A stretch of 64,000 bases of DNA from an uncultured Bacteroidota bacterium (GCA_902584445.1 CACHZY010000004.1:1-64000); one strand, 5' to 3'. Positions 17,215 to 28,744 are shown, numbered from the stretch's first letter. Notes: a model not told the origin generated them from the letters alone. Numbers and translations: made by a program.

Positions 17215-19894
17215 GTCATTTTATACAGTCAGTTTGTTAATATTTTTTTGGCTTAACCAATTGTATTCACAATCTATGTCAGATTCTCAGCGTCCTGACC
17301 AGCGTTTTATAAATTTTGAAAATAAAGAAACATTTTCTGCTAAAGAAAATTTAATCAATGACTCTATCCCAAAAAAAGAGCCTACACTTTTGGATAAAGT
17401 CAAATACAATGCAGCTGACTATGTGAGAATAAATAGAAAAGAGAGTAAATTAATACTTTATAATGAAGCTGAGTTATATTATCAAGACATGGAGTTAAGA
17501 GCAGGAATCATAATTTTAGATTATTCTAAAAATGAGGTTACTGCTGGACGAATTCCAGATTCATTGGGTAATTTAATTCAGAATCCATTTTTCAAGCAAA
17601 TTAATAACGAAATCTATCCTGACTCCATGCGATTCAATTTTGATACTAAGAAAGCTTTAATCTGGAATTCTAAATCTGCTCAAAACGGAATGAATGTTTA
17701 TGCGGCATTTACTAAAAAAGAAAACGACTCGGTTTATTATATCAAAGACGCAAAAGTAACTACTGGAGGTGAACTTGATGATTCAGATTATTACTTTAGA
17801 ATAAGAAAAGGAAAGATGGTCCCTCAAGGAAAAATTGTTACTGGATTTACAAATATGTACATAGCTGATGTACCAACGCCGGTAGCATTACCCTTTGCTT
17901 ACTTTCCATCTTCACAAAAACAACAATCTGGTTTTTTATTCCCAACAATCGGGGAAAATAACAATAGAGGATACTTTTTACAAAACGGAGGTTACTACCT
18001 TGCTTTATCTGATTATTATGATTTGGCATTGACAGGAGACTACTACAGTAACGGGAGTTATGGAATTAGAATTGACTCTAAGTACAGAATGATGTACAAT
18101 TTTAGTGGTGCATTGAGTCTAAGGTTTGAAAATCTAATTAGTGGAGAAAAGGGTCTTCCCGGTTATTCAAAATCAACTGTATTTAATGTAAGATGGAATC
18201 ACTCTAAAGATCCAAAAGCAAGTCCAAACTCTAATTTTTCGGCATCAGTAAACTTTGGAAGTAGTGATTATTTTCGGGAGTCAGTTAATCAATTAAATAG
18301 TCCAAATTTTTTAAATAACACATTGAGTTCATCAGTGGCGTATTCTAAAAGGATTCCTGGTAATCCGAGTATTAATATGAGTATTAATGCAAATTTATCT
18401 CAGAATTCAAACACTAAAAGTGTTAATCTAACTCTACCAACTTTTCAGGGAAATATGGATAGAATTTTTCCCTTTGAACCCAAAGACAAGCCAAAAAAAG
18501 GTTTAATTCAAAATATTAATTTTCAATATAGCACAAGAGCAGAAAACAGAATAGTAACGACAGAGGATGATCTGTTTACTAGCAGGATGTTTGAAAACGC
18601 GAAATCTGGAATTCAACACACAATTCCTCTGAGTACAAATTTTAAAATATTTAAATATTTTAATATGGCTGCAAGTGCAAATTATCTAGAGGTTTGGCAG
18701 CCAAAGACCATTAAATATAATGACTATGATTCCACATTAGGAGTTGCTGTAAAGGATACAATAAGTGGATTAAAAGCCTTTAGAACATATAGTTATGGTT
18801 TAAGTCTTGCAACTAATATTTATGGAACAGTTAACTTCAAGGAAGATAAAAAAATACGATCTATTCGCCATACTATTCGACCATCAATTAGTTATAGTTC
18901 CGCTCCAAGTTTTGATCAATATTATGATGAATATATTATTGATGCAGATGGAAATACAAGGGAATATACCCAATTTGAGGGTGGTTTATTTGGACAGCCC
19001 TCAAGAGGAATCTCAAAAAGTATGGGAATTAGTATAAATAATCTTTTCGAGGCAAAAGTGGTTGATCCCGATACAACGAAAACAGAGCTTAAAAAAGTTC
19101 AATTGATCAAACAACTTAATCTTAGCACCAGCTATAATTTCATAGCTGATCAATTCAAATGGAGTCCGGTCAGAGTTTCAACTGGAATTGATTTATTTGA
19201 TAAAAAAATGGCTGTTAACCTTGGTGCTACACTAGACCCATATGGTTTAAATGAGGATAACTTAAGAGTCAATAAGTTTCACTTTGACACCGATGGTGGA
19301 CTTTTTAGAATTACAAGTGCTAATTTAAATACAGGATATGCCTTTTCAAGTAAAGATTTTGAAAAGGATAGAGATAAAAAAAAGAAAAAAGAAGATGAAG
19401 AAGATGACCCATTTAGTTTTTATGAAAACGCTACTGGAGGAGGGAGAGCAGATGATCTTTTTGGTGACACAATTGGAAGAGGAAATCAAGACTATTCATA
19501 CGAATCAGAGGAAGACCAGGAAGAGGGTGATAAAACAAAATATCCCTCATATCGATCTAAAATTCCATGGAAATTTAGATTAACATACTCTTTAACATAT
19601 AACAATTCAAGAAGACAAAATGACTTCTCTAATAATTCATTAATGTTCTCCGGAGATATAGAGCTTACTCCGAAATGGAAAATAGGAGGATCATCAGGAT
19701 TTGATTTTAAAAATCACGGATTCACTTATACCCAACTAAGGTTTAATCGTGATCTTGACAGCTGGCGATTAGACTTCAGTTGGATACCTTTTAGTAATCG
19801 CGCATCATGGAACTTTTTTATAGGGATTAAATCAGGTTTGTTAAGTGATATAAAATATGAGAAAAATAGAGAGCCAGACAGGCGTTTAAGATAA
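17204..19894 (+). CDS. lptD: LPS-assembly protein LptD (Bacteroidota type)
   Basis: Outer-membrane protein of 896 residues that inserts lipopolysaccharide into the outer leaflet. After the signal peptide (to about LYSQ, residue 23) comes an OstA-like jellyroll (about 60-220: NAADYVRINRKESKLILYNE, later VTTGGELDDSDYYFRIRKGK) and then the large beta-barrel. PTPVALPFAYFPS marks the domain junction. A charged loop rich in Lys, Glu and Asp (about 725-790) probably faces outward. The only start that keeps the signal peptide is TTG at 17204; the nearest upstream ATG is out of frame. ridA follows 10 bases downstream. Confidence 0.9.
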   Translation: MQSKSFYTVSLLIFFWLNQLYSQSMSDSQRPDQRFINFENKETFSAKENLINDSIPKKEPTLLDKVKYNAADYVRINRKESKLILYNEAELYYQDMELRAGIIILDYSKNEVTAGRIPDSLGNLIQNPFFKQINNEIYPDSMRFNFDTKKALIWNSKSAQNGMNVYAAFTKKENDSVYYIKDAKVTTGGELDDSDYYFRIRKGKMVPQGKIVTGFTNMYIADVPTPVALPFAYFPSSQKQQSGFLFPTIGENNNRGYFLQNGGYYLALSDYYDLALTGDYYSNGSYGIRIDSKYRMMYNFSGALSLRFENLISGEKGLPGYSKSTVFNVRWNHSKDPKASPNSNFSASVNFGSSDYFRESVNQLNSPNFLNNTLSSSVAYSKRIPGNPSINMSINANLSQNSNTKSVNLTLPTFQGNMDRIFPFEPKDKPKKGLIQNINFQYSTRAENRIVTTEDDLFTSRMFENAKSGIQHTIPLSTNFKIFKYFNMAASANYLEVWQPKTIKYNDYDSTLGVAVKDTISGLKAFRTYSYGLSLATNIYGTVNFKEDKKIRSIRHTIRPSISYSSAPSFDQYYDEYIIDADGNTREYTQFEGGLFGQPSRGISKSMGISINNLFEAKVVDPDTTKTELKKVQLIKQLNLSTSYNFIADQFKWSPVRVSTGIDLFDKKMAVNLGATLDPYGLNEDNLRVNKFHFDTDGGLFRITSANLNTGYAFSSKDFEKDRDKKKKKEDEEDDPFSFYENATGGGRADDLFGDTIGRGNQDYSYESEEDQEEGDKTKYPSYRSKIPWKFRLTYSLTYNNSRRQNDFSNNSLMFSGDIELTPKWKIGGSSGFDFKNHGFTYTQLRFNRDLDSWRLDFSWIPFSNRASWNFFIGIKSGLLSDIKYEKNREPDRRLR

Positions 19895-19904
19895 ATTTAA
19901 AACT

Positions 19905-20288
19905 ATGAAAAAAAGAATAATATCAACATTAAATGCTCCAACACCGATAGGCCCATATAATCAGGCAGTAATGGCAAATGACACTCTTTATATATCGGGT
20001 CAAATTCCATTAAAATCAGAAAATATGGAATTAGTTCAAGGTGATATTAAAAAGGAAACACAACAGGTTATGGAAAATCTTGGTTATATTTTGGATGCTG
20101 CAGAGATGAAATTCGAAAATGTAGTAAAATCAACTATTTTTCTTTCTGAGATGGAAAATTTTGGACAAGTTAATCAAATATACAGTAGTTATTTTGAAAA
20201 TAAATCAGCTCCTGCCAGGGAAACATTAGCTGTAAAGACGTTACCTAAAAATGTCAGGATCGAAATTTCAATGATTGCTGTAAAATAA
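19905..20288 (+). CDS. ridA: RidA family enamine/imine deaminase
   Basis: A 127-residue protein of the YjgF/RidA family that hydrolyses reactive enamines such as 2-aminoacrylate released by PLP enzymes. Family signatures are PIGPYNQAV near the start, LYISGQIPL, and the C-terminal SAPARETLAVKTLPKNVRIE, which contains the conserved active-site Arg. Length matches the family exactly and the trimeric fold is expected. It follows lptD by 10 bases, so the two are probably co-transcribed though unrelated in function. Confidence 0.93.
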   Translation: MKKRIISTLNAPTPIGPYNQAVMANDTLYISGQIPLKSENMELVQGDIKKETQQVMENLGYILDAAEMKFENVVKSTIFLSEMENFGQVNQIYSSYFENKSAPARETLAVKTLPKNVRIEISMIAVK

Positions 20289-20298
20289 ATGTTTAATG

Positions 20299-21165
20299 TT
20301 AAATGTAAGAAGTGTCTAATAATCGTTTATGATGTGCTACAAGACCATCAATAGGTCTTTTAATGACATTTCCTATTTTTAATCCATTATTAATTAGAGC
20401 TTCTTCTACCTCTGTCTTTAAATAAAAAGCAATAGACCCTACAAAATGTATTGGTATGTTTTTGGCATCCTCAAATTGAAGAATTTGATGAGATATAAAT
20501 CTCTGAAGACCATTATGAATAATAGCTTTCATTTCGGGTACTTCCTTGTGCTCAATAACAAATTGAGCAAATTTAGCTAGATAAGTATTAGGATTCTCCT
20601 TTCGGTAGACATTTTCTTTTATTGTATCAGCAGAGAGATCAAATTGTTTTTTAAGCTCCTTTGCTAATTGAGTGGGCATGGTTTTAAAATAATACGCTCT
20701 AATCAACTGCTTTCCATAAAAATTTCCACTAGCTTCATCCATAAGAACATATCCAAGTGAATCTATTCTTTGTTCTATTTGACTTCCATCAAAATAAGTG
20801 CAATTTGAACCTGTACCCAATATACATACAATGGCAGGTTGACCAACAGAACTTGTCGAATAAACAGCTGCATAGGTATCTTCTTTTATTGAAAACTTGG
20901 CTTTTACGAAAATTTCTTTGAAGACTTTTTCTATTCTTTTAACAGGGGTCTCAACACCACAGCCTGCTCCATAGAAATATATGTGAGAAACTTTTTCTCT
21001 ATTTTGATAAAGATCATAATTATTAATTATTCTTTCTGTCAGGATAGCACTAGGTAAAACTTGAGGGTTTAGTCCCAGAGTCTGCGTAGAAAAAAGGACA
21101 TCTCCTTTATAATTTAATGAAATCCAATCAGTTTTAGTGGAACCACTATCAACAACAAAAATCAT
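20299..21165 (-). CDS. BadF/BadG-type kinase, probable N-acetylglucosamine kinase
   Basis: ASKHA-fold kinase of 288 residues. The phosphate-1 loop is VVDSGSTKTDW at the N-terminus; ILGTGSNCTYFDG is the phosphate-2 region and FVGSIAFYL lies in the adenosine region. Relatives in Bacteroidota are annotated as N-acetylglucosamine kinase. The gene is third in a minus-strand set with pfkA and gapA (9 bases after gapA), which fits feeding amino sugars into glycolysis. Substrate is inferred from family and context only. It converges on ridA with a 10-base gap. Confidence 0.8.
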   Translation of the reverse strand: MIFVVDSGSTKTDWISLNYKGDVLFSTQTLGLNPQVLPSAILTERIINNYDLYQNREKVSHIYFYGAGCGVETPVKRIEKVFKEIFVKAKFSIKEDTYAAVYSTSSVGQPAIVCILGTGSNCTYFDGSQIEQRIDSLGYVLMDEASGNFYGKQLIRAYYFKTMPTQLAKELKKQFDLSADTIKENVYRKENPNTYLAKFAQFVIEHKEVPEMKAIIHNGLQRFISHQILQFEDAKNIPIHFVGSIAFYLKTEVEEALINNGLKIGNVIKRPIDGLVAHHKRLLDTSYI

Positions 21166-21174
21166 TGTTTGGCT

Positions 21175-22191
<1,017 letters not shown>

Positions 22192-22201
22192 TTAAATTAC
22201 T

Positions 22202-23188
22202 TTATATGGATAATATGTCAGAGACCCTAATAAGGTCTTCATCGATTTTAGATTTTCCTTTAATAGCTTTTTCTAATGGACAAAGAGTTATTTGGTCGTC
22301 GTTAATACCAACCATGACATTTGATTTTCCTCTCATGAGACTTTCAACAGCAAAAACTCCCATTCTCGAAGCAAGAACGCGATCAAAGCAAGTCGGTGCA
22401 CCCCCTCTTTGCATATGTCCCATTACAGAGACACGAACCTCATAATATGGCAAATTTTGCTCTACATATGATGCTATTTCAAAAACATTTTCTCCAGTTT
22501 TATCCCCCTCAGCTACAACGACAATACTAGATGTTTTTCCAGATTTTTCACTTCGCTTAAGAGATTCTAGAAGGCGTTCTAAGCCCATATCTTCCTCAGG
22601 AATAAGTATCTCTTCAGCACCAGCTCCAACACCAGCGTTTAGTGCAACATGCCCAGCATCTCTGCCCATCACCTCTACAAAAAAAAGACGGTTATGAGAA
22701 CTAGCTGTATCTCGTATTTTATCAATTGCATCTGTGATGGTATTAAGCGCGGTATCATAACCCAGCGTAAAGCGGGTGCCTCCAATATCATTGTCAATAG
22801 TTCCTGGGATTCCAATTACTGGAATTGAAAATTCTTTCTGAAAAATCATTGCACCAGTAAAAGAGCCATCCCCTCCGATAATTACAAGAGCGTCAATATC
22901 ATTTTTCTTTACGTTTTCAAAAGCAGATTTTCTTCCCTCAGGTGTTCTAAACTCAAGACATCTAGCAGACTTAAGAAAGGTACCACCTTTATTTATTATA
23001 TCCTTTACGCTTCTAGCATTCATGGGGGTTAAATTATTATCAATTAATCCTTGGTAACCCTGATAGATTCCCATGCACTCCAACTTGTGATATGCACAAG
23101 TTCTAACTACCGCTCTAACCGCAGCGTTCATCCCAGGAGAGTCTCCACCAGATGTAAGAACACCAATCTTATTAATTTTACTGGGCAT
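22202..23188 (-). CDS. pfkA: ATP-dependent 6-phosphofructokinase
   Basis: PfkA of 328 residues, which phosphorylates fructose 6-phosphate at C1. TSGGDSPGMNAAVRAVVR starts the protein. GGDGSFTGA has the Gly typical of ATP-using enzymes (PPi enzymes have GGDD), and GIPGTIDNDIGGT carries the catalytic Asp. The ATG at 23188 is preferred over others nearby. It leads the operon with gapA and the kinase, behind a TAAATTTG element at 23208-23215. Confidence 0.96.
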   Translation of the reverse strand: MPSKINKIGVLTSGGDSPGMNAAVRAVVRTCAYHKLECMGIYQGYQGLIDNNLTPMNARSVKDIINKGGTFLKSARCLEFRTPEGRKSAFENVKKNDIDALVIIGGDGSFTGAMIFQKEFSIPVIGIPGTIDNDIGGTRFTLGYDTALNTITDAIDKIRDTASSHNRLFFVEVMGRDAGHVALNAGVGAGAEEILIPEEDMGLERLLESLKRSEKSGKTSSIVVVAEGDKTGENVFEIASYVEQNLPYYEVRVSVMGHMQRGGAPTCFDRVLASRMGVFAVESLMRGKSNVMVGINDDQITLCPLEKAIKGKSKIDEDLIRVSDILSI

Positions 23189-23207
23189 AAATGCATAAAT
23201 ATTGTGT

Positions 23208-23215
23208 CAAATTTA
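23208..23215 (-). promoter_or_regulatory. Bacteroidota -7 element for the pfkA operon
   Basis: TAAATTTG on the minus strand, a perfect TAnnTTTG match, ends 19 bases before the pfkA ATG. The -33 element is not obvious. Confidence 0.5.
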
Positions 23216-23307
23216 ACTATTAATCCAAAGTTAACCAGTTTGTAAAGATCTTTTTTAAATTAATTTTTATTGATAAATTTTACCCCCGATTCATTTGCAT
23301 TATCTGT

Positions 23308-26300
23308 CTAAGGCTTCACAGAAGTAATACTATCAGAATTACTACCATTTACTATTTTAAATATCAAATCTTTAAACGTTTCAAAATCAACCCGATAGGA
23401 TAAACCTAATCCCTGGGTATATCCCAATTCATCGCCAATATATCTAAACTCATTTTCTTTATTAAATACCTTTGCCTTCAAGCTTCCTTCTTCATTTAAA
23501 ATAAAATCTATTTGTAAGTCTCCAACAATCAAAGTCTCTTCAATACCTCCTACTGGAACACCTATTTTACCATTAATTAATATTTTATCAGTTATTTGTG
23601 TTGAAAGTGTGAAGCCAAGCCTATCCTCTGAATCAACATCCAATACTTGACTTCTGTCTCCTTGAAGGTAGTTTAGGCCTACCTCAAGCTTACCTTGACC
23701 GTTCCCCATAATATTACTAAATATATCAGAGGCTTTTTCATAAAGGTTATTGGTTATACCCTCTACACTTAAACTTACTTCGTTTATAAATATACCCTGG
23801 GAGAGCAAAGAAATTGCCTGTAATTGGCTTGTTTGTGGATCAGCCAAACGATAATTAATATCAGAGGTAACCACTGCATTCGTGTTGGGAAAATCAATTT
23901 CAAATATAGGGTCATCAGGTTTCAATAGATTACCCTGAAGACGAACAAGAACTTCTGTTGGAATTTTTCTATTAAAGTTAGGGTTATCAAGAAGCAAAGC
24001 AGGATTAGCTCCACCTGGAACACTATAAACAGCCTCCAAATCCATTTGAGCTGAAAGAGGATCTCCCTCCCATACAATTGTACCCCCTTGTTTAAGATTA
24101 AACTTTTTATCTATTACACTTAAGTTTTTAAAATTATAAATCCCATCAAATGTTATAAAATCACCCCACATATTAAATTTTCCATTAGTATCAATTTCCA
24201 TCAAAATATTTCCAGCACCACGTCCACTTAGATAGCTGCCTGTTTCTTTATCAATCACAATTCCAATTTCAGCACTAGGATTTACATCCAGCTCAAAGTT
24301 CATCTCTAATCCTTTAATAGGCTCACCACCTTCAGAAGCCTTATACTTTGAATTATTAAGGGATTTTTTGTCAACATATTTTATAAAAGAAGTGTCAACT
24401 AAACCATAGTCTTTGGACCATGGGATTTTTATTTTAGTCCCCTCTTTTGTAGATCCAACAACATCAATGGTAAGATTTTTTGATGGACCGTATAGATCAA
24501 TTTTACCTCCTATAAATCCATCTCCGAAAAAAACGGAATCATCATTTTCATTAATATTTATCATCAAAATTCTATCTGAAGAAATATCAAAATCAAATGC
24601 CCAATTCCTAAAACTATTATGTTCAATTTTACCACTGACTTGTCCTTCCGTACCAAACTTAATATCCTTAAAAGTAGTAGGTTGAAAATTAAAAGTTTGA
24701 TTATTTAAGTTTACAATCGTACCGGATTTAAAGTTATAGTCTGTATTTACATCGGTAATTGCTAAACCTCCATTTTCAAGAATAAGCTTTCCATCATGTT
24801 TTAAATCTTTAATTGTACCATTCAGATTAATCTCACCCGAAACCATACCTCTAATATTATCAATTTCTCCCTTTCCAATTGGATTGAGGAAAGATAAATT
24901 GAATTGTTTTAAGTATAAATCAATATCTAAGTTGGGTTTGTCATTAATTCCAATAATTTTTCCGTTTCCAAAAAGTTTTTCATTTCCTTCATCTGAGAGC
25001 AATAAATTAATATCATATGAATTTGACTGAGTATTTCCATCCGTAAAGAAACTTAAATCGCCCATTTTTAAATCATTAAGGCTAAATCCATAAACATTAC
25101 CGTCGAAATTTAAATTATTTTTTAATGTAGATCTTTCATAAGCTAAATCTAGATCAAGCAACCCCTTCACTTGAAAATTTTTATTCGATAAATCCAATTG
25201 CTCAATTAAAACTTTATCTGCAAAAAATTGAAAATCAAAATCATTATTGTTAAAATAACTCATTGAGAAATTAATTTTTTCATTTCCAGAAGAAGCCTCA
25301 AACTTACTGATATCTATTTTTTTTGTTAAATTGTCAAATTCAAAAAAGTGATCTGATTCATTGTTAGGATTTATTAACCATTGATTTCCATTAATTAATG
25401 CAATTGATTTTTTTAATTCAAAAGTCGATTTATTATTATCAGATAAATAAATGTAATTAAGTTCAAACATATTAGACACACTATTTCCTCCCTCAAACTC
25501 CGTTCTAAATAGGAGCCCCTCTTTCGAATCTTTACTCATTGAAAAAAATTCTTTAATTTCAAAAGCATCTGTATTAATAATTCCAATTGTTAAAAAAGTA
25601 TTAAAAAAGGGGTTTTGATTGTCTAACTGAAAATCAATATTTTGAAAAGATGTTTCCTTATAGCTTATTTTAGGTATATTTAATTTTAATCTTGAGACTT
25701 GCTTATCAGCTGACAAAACTCCTTTAAAAGATACCCCGTCATATAAAGATAAATCAGGGAAAATAGCGTTTAAATTACCCGAAAATACACTTAAATCAAA
25801 TGTCACATTTTGTCTAAGTTTAACTTTTCTCGATGGTATAAAAGAATAAACCTCTGCAATGGCATTTTGGAATAAATATGGTAATTCCGATAATAGGAAT
25901 TCACCATTTAAGTCAAAATTGACAAGATTAGAATTAATTGTTTTCAATGAGCGTAATCCATTAATAAACTTTGTTTCAATTATAAAGTCATTGTAGCTAT
26001 AACTTTGATTTGCATTTACGAGTTTTAAATTTTTGAATAATAAATTACCTTGAATTTCATCAAAAGAGTTTCCTACCAAGAAAATAGTCAAATCACCAGA
26101 AATAATTGCCTTTCCAAAACCTAAATTCTCATTGAATAAATTAAGGTTTAAATGATCTAAATTTAAATCAAACTGATACTTTTTTTGTAAATCTGATAAT
26201 GAAAAGCTTATTGCAGATATCGCAGAAATTTGATCATCATTTATAGATATATCTGAAACAAAGGTATTAGATCTATAATCACCAATAAAAGATAAGTTCG

Positions 26301-27681
26301 ATATAGGTGTTTGATTGAAAAATACTTTGCTAATAGATAGATTATAATTTAAATAAATAGATTCTTTAAGAATATTATTAACAGACACATATAATTTAGC
26401 ATTTAATCCATCAAGCCTTTTATCTAAAGGCTTTAGGGATAAGTTATTAATATCAAAGCTTCCATTAAACTGATTTGGTTTATTATCTTTAAAGGTTACC
26501 ACACCTTTTTGTATTACATTACTATTATCAAATGAGTAATTTAAATTGGTAGTCAATGATTTACCCTCATAAAAAACATCTCCAAAAACTTTAACCTCTT
26601 CATAAGCTAAAAGTTTCTTTGGTATTTTCTCAATTAAACTTTTGGTTAAGAAAGAAGGAAGATTACTTGGCGTGAATATAAAATTATTAATGTTTGTACT
26701 AAGCTTAAAAAAACTACTTGAAAGGTCATTTTCAATATTCAAATTAGCAGCAAAATCTACATGCTCATTTTTGACTGTTAATCCATTTAATTGAAGGTCC
26801 GATAACAAACCATTAGCATTGAAACTTATATTGAGTGGTTTGAAATTTTCTGGAACTGACATAAAATTTTTTATTAATTGACCAGAGACACTTGATCTAT
26901 TTATGGTTAGATTAATAAGTGACTGATTATTAAGAAAACCTAATTCTGGATTTTGTTTTTCCAACTTAAAGCTTCCATTTAGAATACTTTCTTCTAATTT
27001 TGCCTGAAATGATTCAACTCCAATTTCACATGGGTCTATAGTAATTTTCGTTTTTAAAGAGGTTAAATTTCCAAAATCATCCGATTTGAGTGAAAAATCC
27101 TTTAAGTCAATCTGAAACAAATCGTTAACAATGAAGAAATCTTCAGCTAAAAGATTTACACCATCAATCTTCAGAGTATTTTTTTTAATAAGGCTATCAT
27201 TTAATGAAATTTGACCTCCATTAATTTTTATTTTGTTCAATCTAATAAAAACTGGATTCCTTTCCACAGGTGGTAGGTGAGAAAGTAATTTATTGGAAAA
27301 ATGAGAAAATGAATTCTTCCCTTCATTTTTATATCTTCTAATCTTAACATATGGATTTTTAAGCTCCGCTGTCCTAAAAAATAAATTACCATCTACCCAT
27401 TGACTAAAACTGTAAAGATCAGTTTTGAAGTTTTCAGCAAAAAATAGTGTATCAGAGTGGTGGTCAGCAATAAAAAAAGATTTTAATGAAATTGAACCAT
27501 TAGCCCCTATAGAAACCCCACCAACTCTAATATTAGTATGATAATTCTCATTGATTTTAGAAGTAATACCATAAGCAACTTTAGATTGGACGAAAGGAAT
27601 ACTGAGAATAATTAAAGCAACTATTAAAAAACCTACTAAAGCAAGTAATGATATGATAATTATTTTATAATTCTTTTTAAT
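23308..27681 (-). CDS. tamB: translocation/assembly module TamB
   Basis: Very large inner-membrane-anchored beta-taco protein (about 1457 residues) that bridges to the outer membrane and is linked to lipid transport and outer-membrane assembly. The first GTG (27267) gives 1319 residues but drops the membrane anchor. The same frame continues upstream without a stop through 138 more codons that encode a clear anchor (YKIIIISLLALVGFLIVALI) and AsmA-like sequence. The upstream stop is at 27691-27693. No ATG, GTG or TTG lies in that stretch; an ATT at 27679-27681, before KKNYK, is the best start. The C-terminal TamB domain (about the last 400 residues) has the usual features, such as GGTIVWEGDPLSAQMDLEA. 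Divergent from tsaD. Confidence 0.88.
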   Translation of the reverse strand: MKKNYKIIIISLLALVGFLIVALIILSIPFVQSKVAYGITSKINENYHTNIRVGGVSIGANGSISLKSFFIADHHSDTLFFAENFKTDLYSFSQWVDGNLFFRTAELKNPYVKIRRYKNEGKNSFSHFSNKLLSHLPPVERNPVFIRLNKIKINGGQISLNDSLIKKNTLKIDGVNLLAEDFFIVNDLFQIDLKDFSLKSDDFGNLTSLKTKITIDPCEIGVESFQAKLEESILNGSFKLEKQNPELGFLNNQSLINLTINRSSVSGQLIKNFMSVPENFKPLNISFNANGLLSDLQLNGLTVKNEHVDFAANLNIENDLSSSFFKLSTNINNFIFTPSNLPSFLTKSLIEKIPKKLLAYEEVKVFGDVFYEGKSLTTNLNYSFDNSNVIQKGVVTFKDNKPNQFNGSFDINNLSLKPLDKRLDGLNAKLYVSVNNILKESIYLNYNLSISKVFFNQTPISNLSFIGDYRSNTFVSDISINDDQISAISAISFSLSDLQKKYQFDLNLDHLNLNLFNENLGFGKAIISGDLTIFLVGNSFDEIQGNLLFKNLKLVNANQSYSYNDFIIETKFINGLRSLKTINSNLVNFDLNGEFLLSELPYLFQNAIAEVYSFIPSRKVKLRQNVTFDLSVFSGNLNAIFPDLSLYDGVSFKGVLSADKQVSRLKLNIPKISYKETSFQNIDFQLDNQNPFFNTFLTIGIINTDAFEIKEFFSMSKDSKEGLLFRTEFEGGNSVSNMFELNYIYLSDNNKSTFELKKSIALINGNQWLINPNNESDHFFEFDNLTKKIDISKFEASSGNEKINFSMSYFNNNDFDFQFFADKVLIEQLDLSNKNFQVKGLLDLDLAYERSTLKNNLNFDGNVYGFSLNDLKMGDLSFFTDGNTQSNSYDINLLLSDEGNEKLFGNGKIIGINDKPNLDIDLYLKQFNLSFLNPIGKGEIDNIRGMVSGEINLNGTIKDLKHDGKLILENGGLAITDVNTDYNFKSGTIVNLNNQTFNFQPTTFKDIKFGTEGQVSGKIEHNSFRNWAFDFDISSDRILMININENDDSVFFGDGFIGGKIDLYGPSKNLTIDVVGSTKEGTKIKIPWSKDYGLVDTSFIKYVDKKSLNNSKYKASEGGEPIKGLEMNFELDVNPSAEIGIVIDKETGSYLSGRGAGNILMEIDTNGKFNMWGDFITFDGIYNFKNLSVIDKKFNLKQGGTIVWEGDPLSAQMDLEAVYSVPGGANPALLLDNPNFNRKIPTEVLVRLQGNLLKPDDPIFEIDFPNTNAVVTSDINYRLADPQTSQLQAISLLSQGIFINEVSLSVEGITNNLYEKASDIFSNIMGNGQGKLEVGLNYLQGDRSQVLDVDSEDRLGFTLSTQITDKILINGKIGVPVGGIEETLIVGDLQIDFILNEEGSLKAKVFNKENEFRYIGDELGYTQGLGLSYRVDFETFKDLIFKIVNGSNSDSITSVKP

Positions 27682-27691
27682 GGTAAAATTT

Positions 27692-27699
27692 TAATTTTG
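27692..27699 (+). promoter_or_regulatory. Bacteroidota -7 element for tsaD
   Basis: TAATTTTG matches TAnnTTTG and ends 22 bases before the tsaD ATG, inside the 40-base gap between tamB and tsaD. Confidence 0.45.
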
Positions 27700-27721
27700 T
27701 TTTAAAATCTTGCAGTCTAAT

Positions 27722-28744
27722 ATGAAAAAAATATCATCTTACATACTCGCGATTGAGTCCTCATGCGATGATACAGCAGCTGCAGTTTTAAAGGACAACG
27801 AAGTACTTTCCAACTGCATCGCCAATCAGGAAATCCACCGAGACTACGGCGGTGTAGTTCCTGAGTTAGCTTCAAGAGCTCATCAGGTAAATATAGTTCC
27901 TGTAGTTCAACAAGCCTTATCAATTGCAAATATCGATAAAAAACAGCTCACTGCAATTGCATATACCCGTGGTCCTGGATTAGTAGGGTCACTTCTTGTG
28001 GGAAGTTCTTTTGCTAAGTCATTATCCTTAAGTTTAGATATCCCGCTTATAGAGGTAAACCACATGCAGGCTCATATACTATGTCATTTTATTAAAAATG
28101 AAGAAAAAAAGCCTCCAAGATTTCCTTTTCTTGGTGTAACTATTTCTGGAGGACATACCCAGCTAATATTGGTAGAGGATTATTTTAAAATGACTGAAAT
28201 AGGAACAACCCTTGATGATGCTATAGGGGAGGCTTTTGATAAATGTGGAAAAAAAATGGGTCTCAATTACCCAGCAGGGCCAGAAATAGATAAATTAGCA
28301 AGAAGTGGTAATCCAAAGGCATTTGAATTTCCAATACCAAAAGTGCAACACTTTGACGTTTCATATAGCGGTGTTAAAACAGCATTTTTAAATTTAATTT
28401 CAAAAAACATAAATAAAAACCAAAATTTTATTAAAGATAATCTCAATGATCTATGCGCTTCGATACAAAAAACATTAGTTGAAATAATTATGAATAAAAT
28501 AGAAAAAGCTAAAAATTCATTGAAAATAAATCGGGTTGTAATTGGTGGAGGAGTTGCTGCAAATTCAGAAATTAGAAGAGTTTTAAATGATATGTCAGTT
28601 TCATCCGATTGGGAAATATTTATACCTCCATTTCAATATACAACCGATAATGCTGCGATGATTGGAATTGCAGCTTATTATAAACTCAAAAAAAATCAAT
28701 TAGGAGAAATAAATCAATCTGTCAATGCTAGACTAGTCATTTAG
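27722..28744 (+). CDS. tsaD: tRNA N6-adenosine threonylcarbamoyltransferase
   Basis: TsaD (340 residues from the ATG at 27722) joins the threonylcarbamoyl group to A37 of ANN-decoding tRNAs with TsaB and TsaE. LAIESSCDDTAAAV opens the ASKHA fold, the metal-binding HMQAH (in EVNHMQAHILCHF) is present, and GVTISGGHTQLILV and TTLDDAIGEAFDKCGKKMGL are diagnostic. A TTG at 27710 would add four residues; the ATG is preferred. rsmE starts two bases after its stop. Confidence 0.97.
   Translation: MKKISSYILAIESSCDDTAAAVLKDNEVLSNCIANQEIHRDYGGVVPELASRAHQVNIVPVVQQALSIANIDKKQLTAIAYTRGPGLVGSLLVGSSFAKSLSLSLDIPLIEVNHMQAHILCHFIKNEEKKPPRFPFLGVTISGGHTQLILVEDYFKMTEIGTTLDDAIGEAFDKCGKKMGLNYPAGPEIDKLARSGNPKAFEFPIPKVQHFDVSYSGVKTAFLNLISKNINKNQNFIKDNLNDLCASIQKTLVEIIMNKIEKAKNSLKINRVVIGGGVAANSEIRRVLNDMSVSSDWEIFIPPFQYTTDNAAMIGIAAYYKLKKNQLGEINQSVNARLVI

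Noticed and set aside
23308-27267. tamB starting at the GTG at 27267
   Set aside because: This start would remove the membrane anchor and 138 in-frame codons of family-like sequence.
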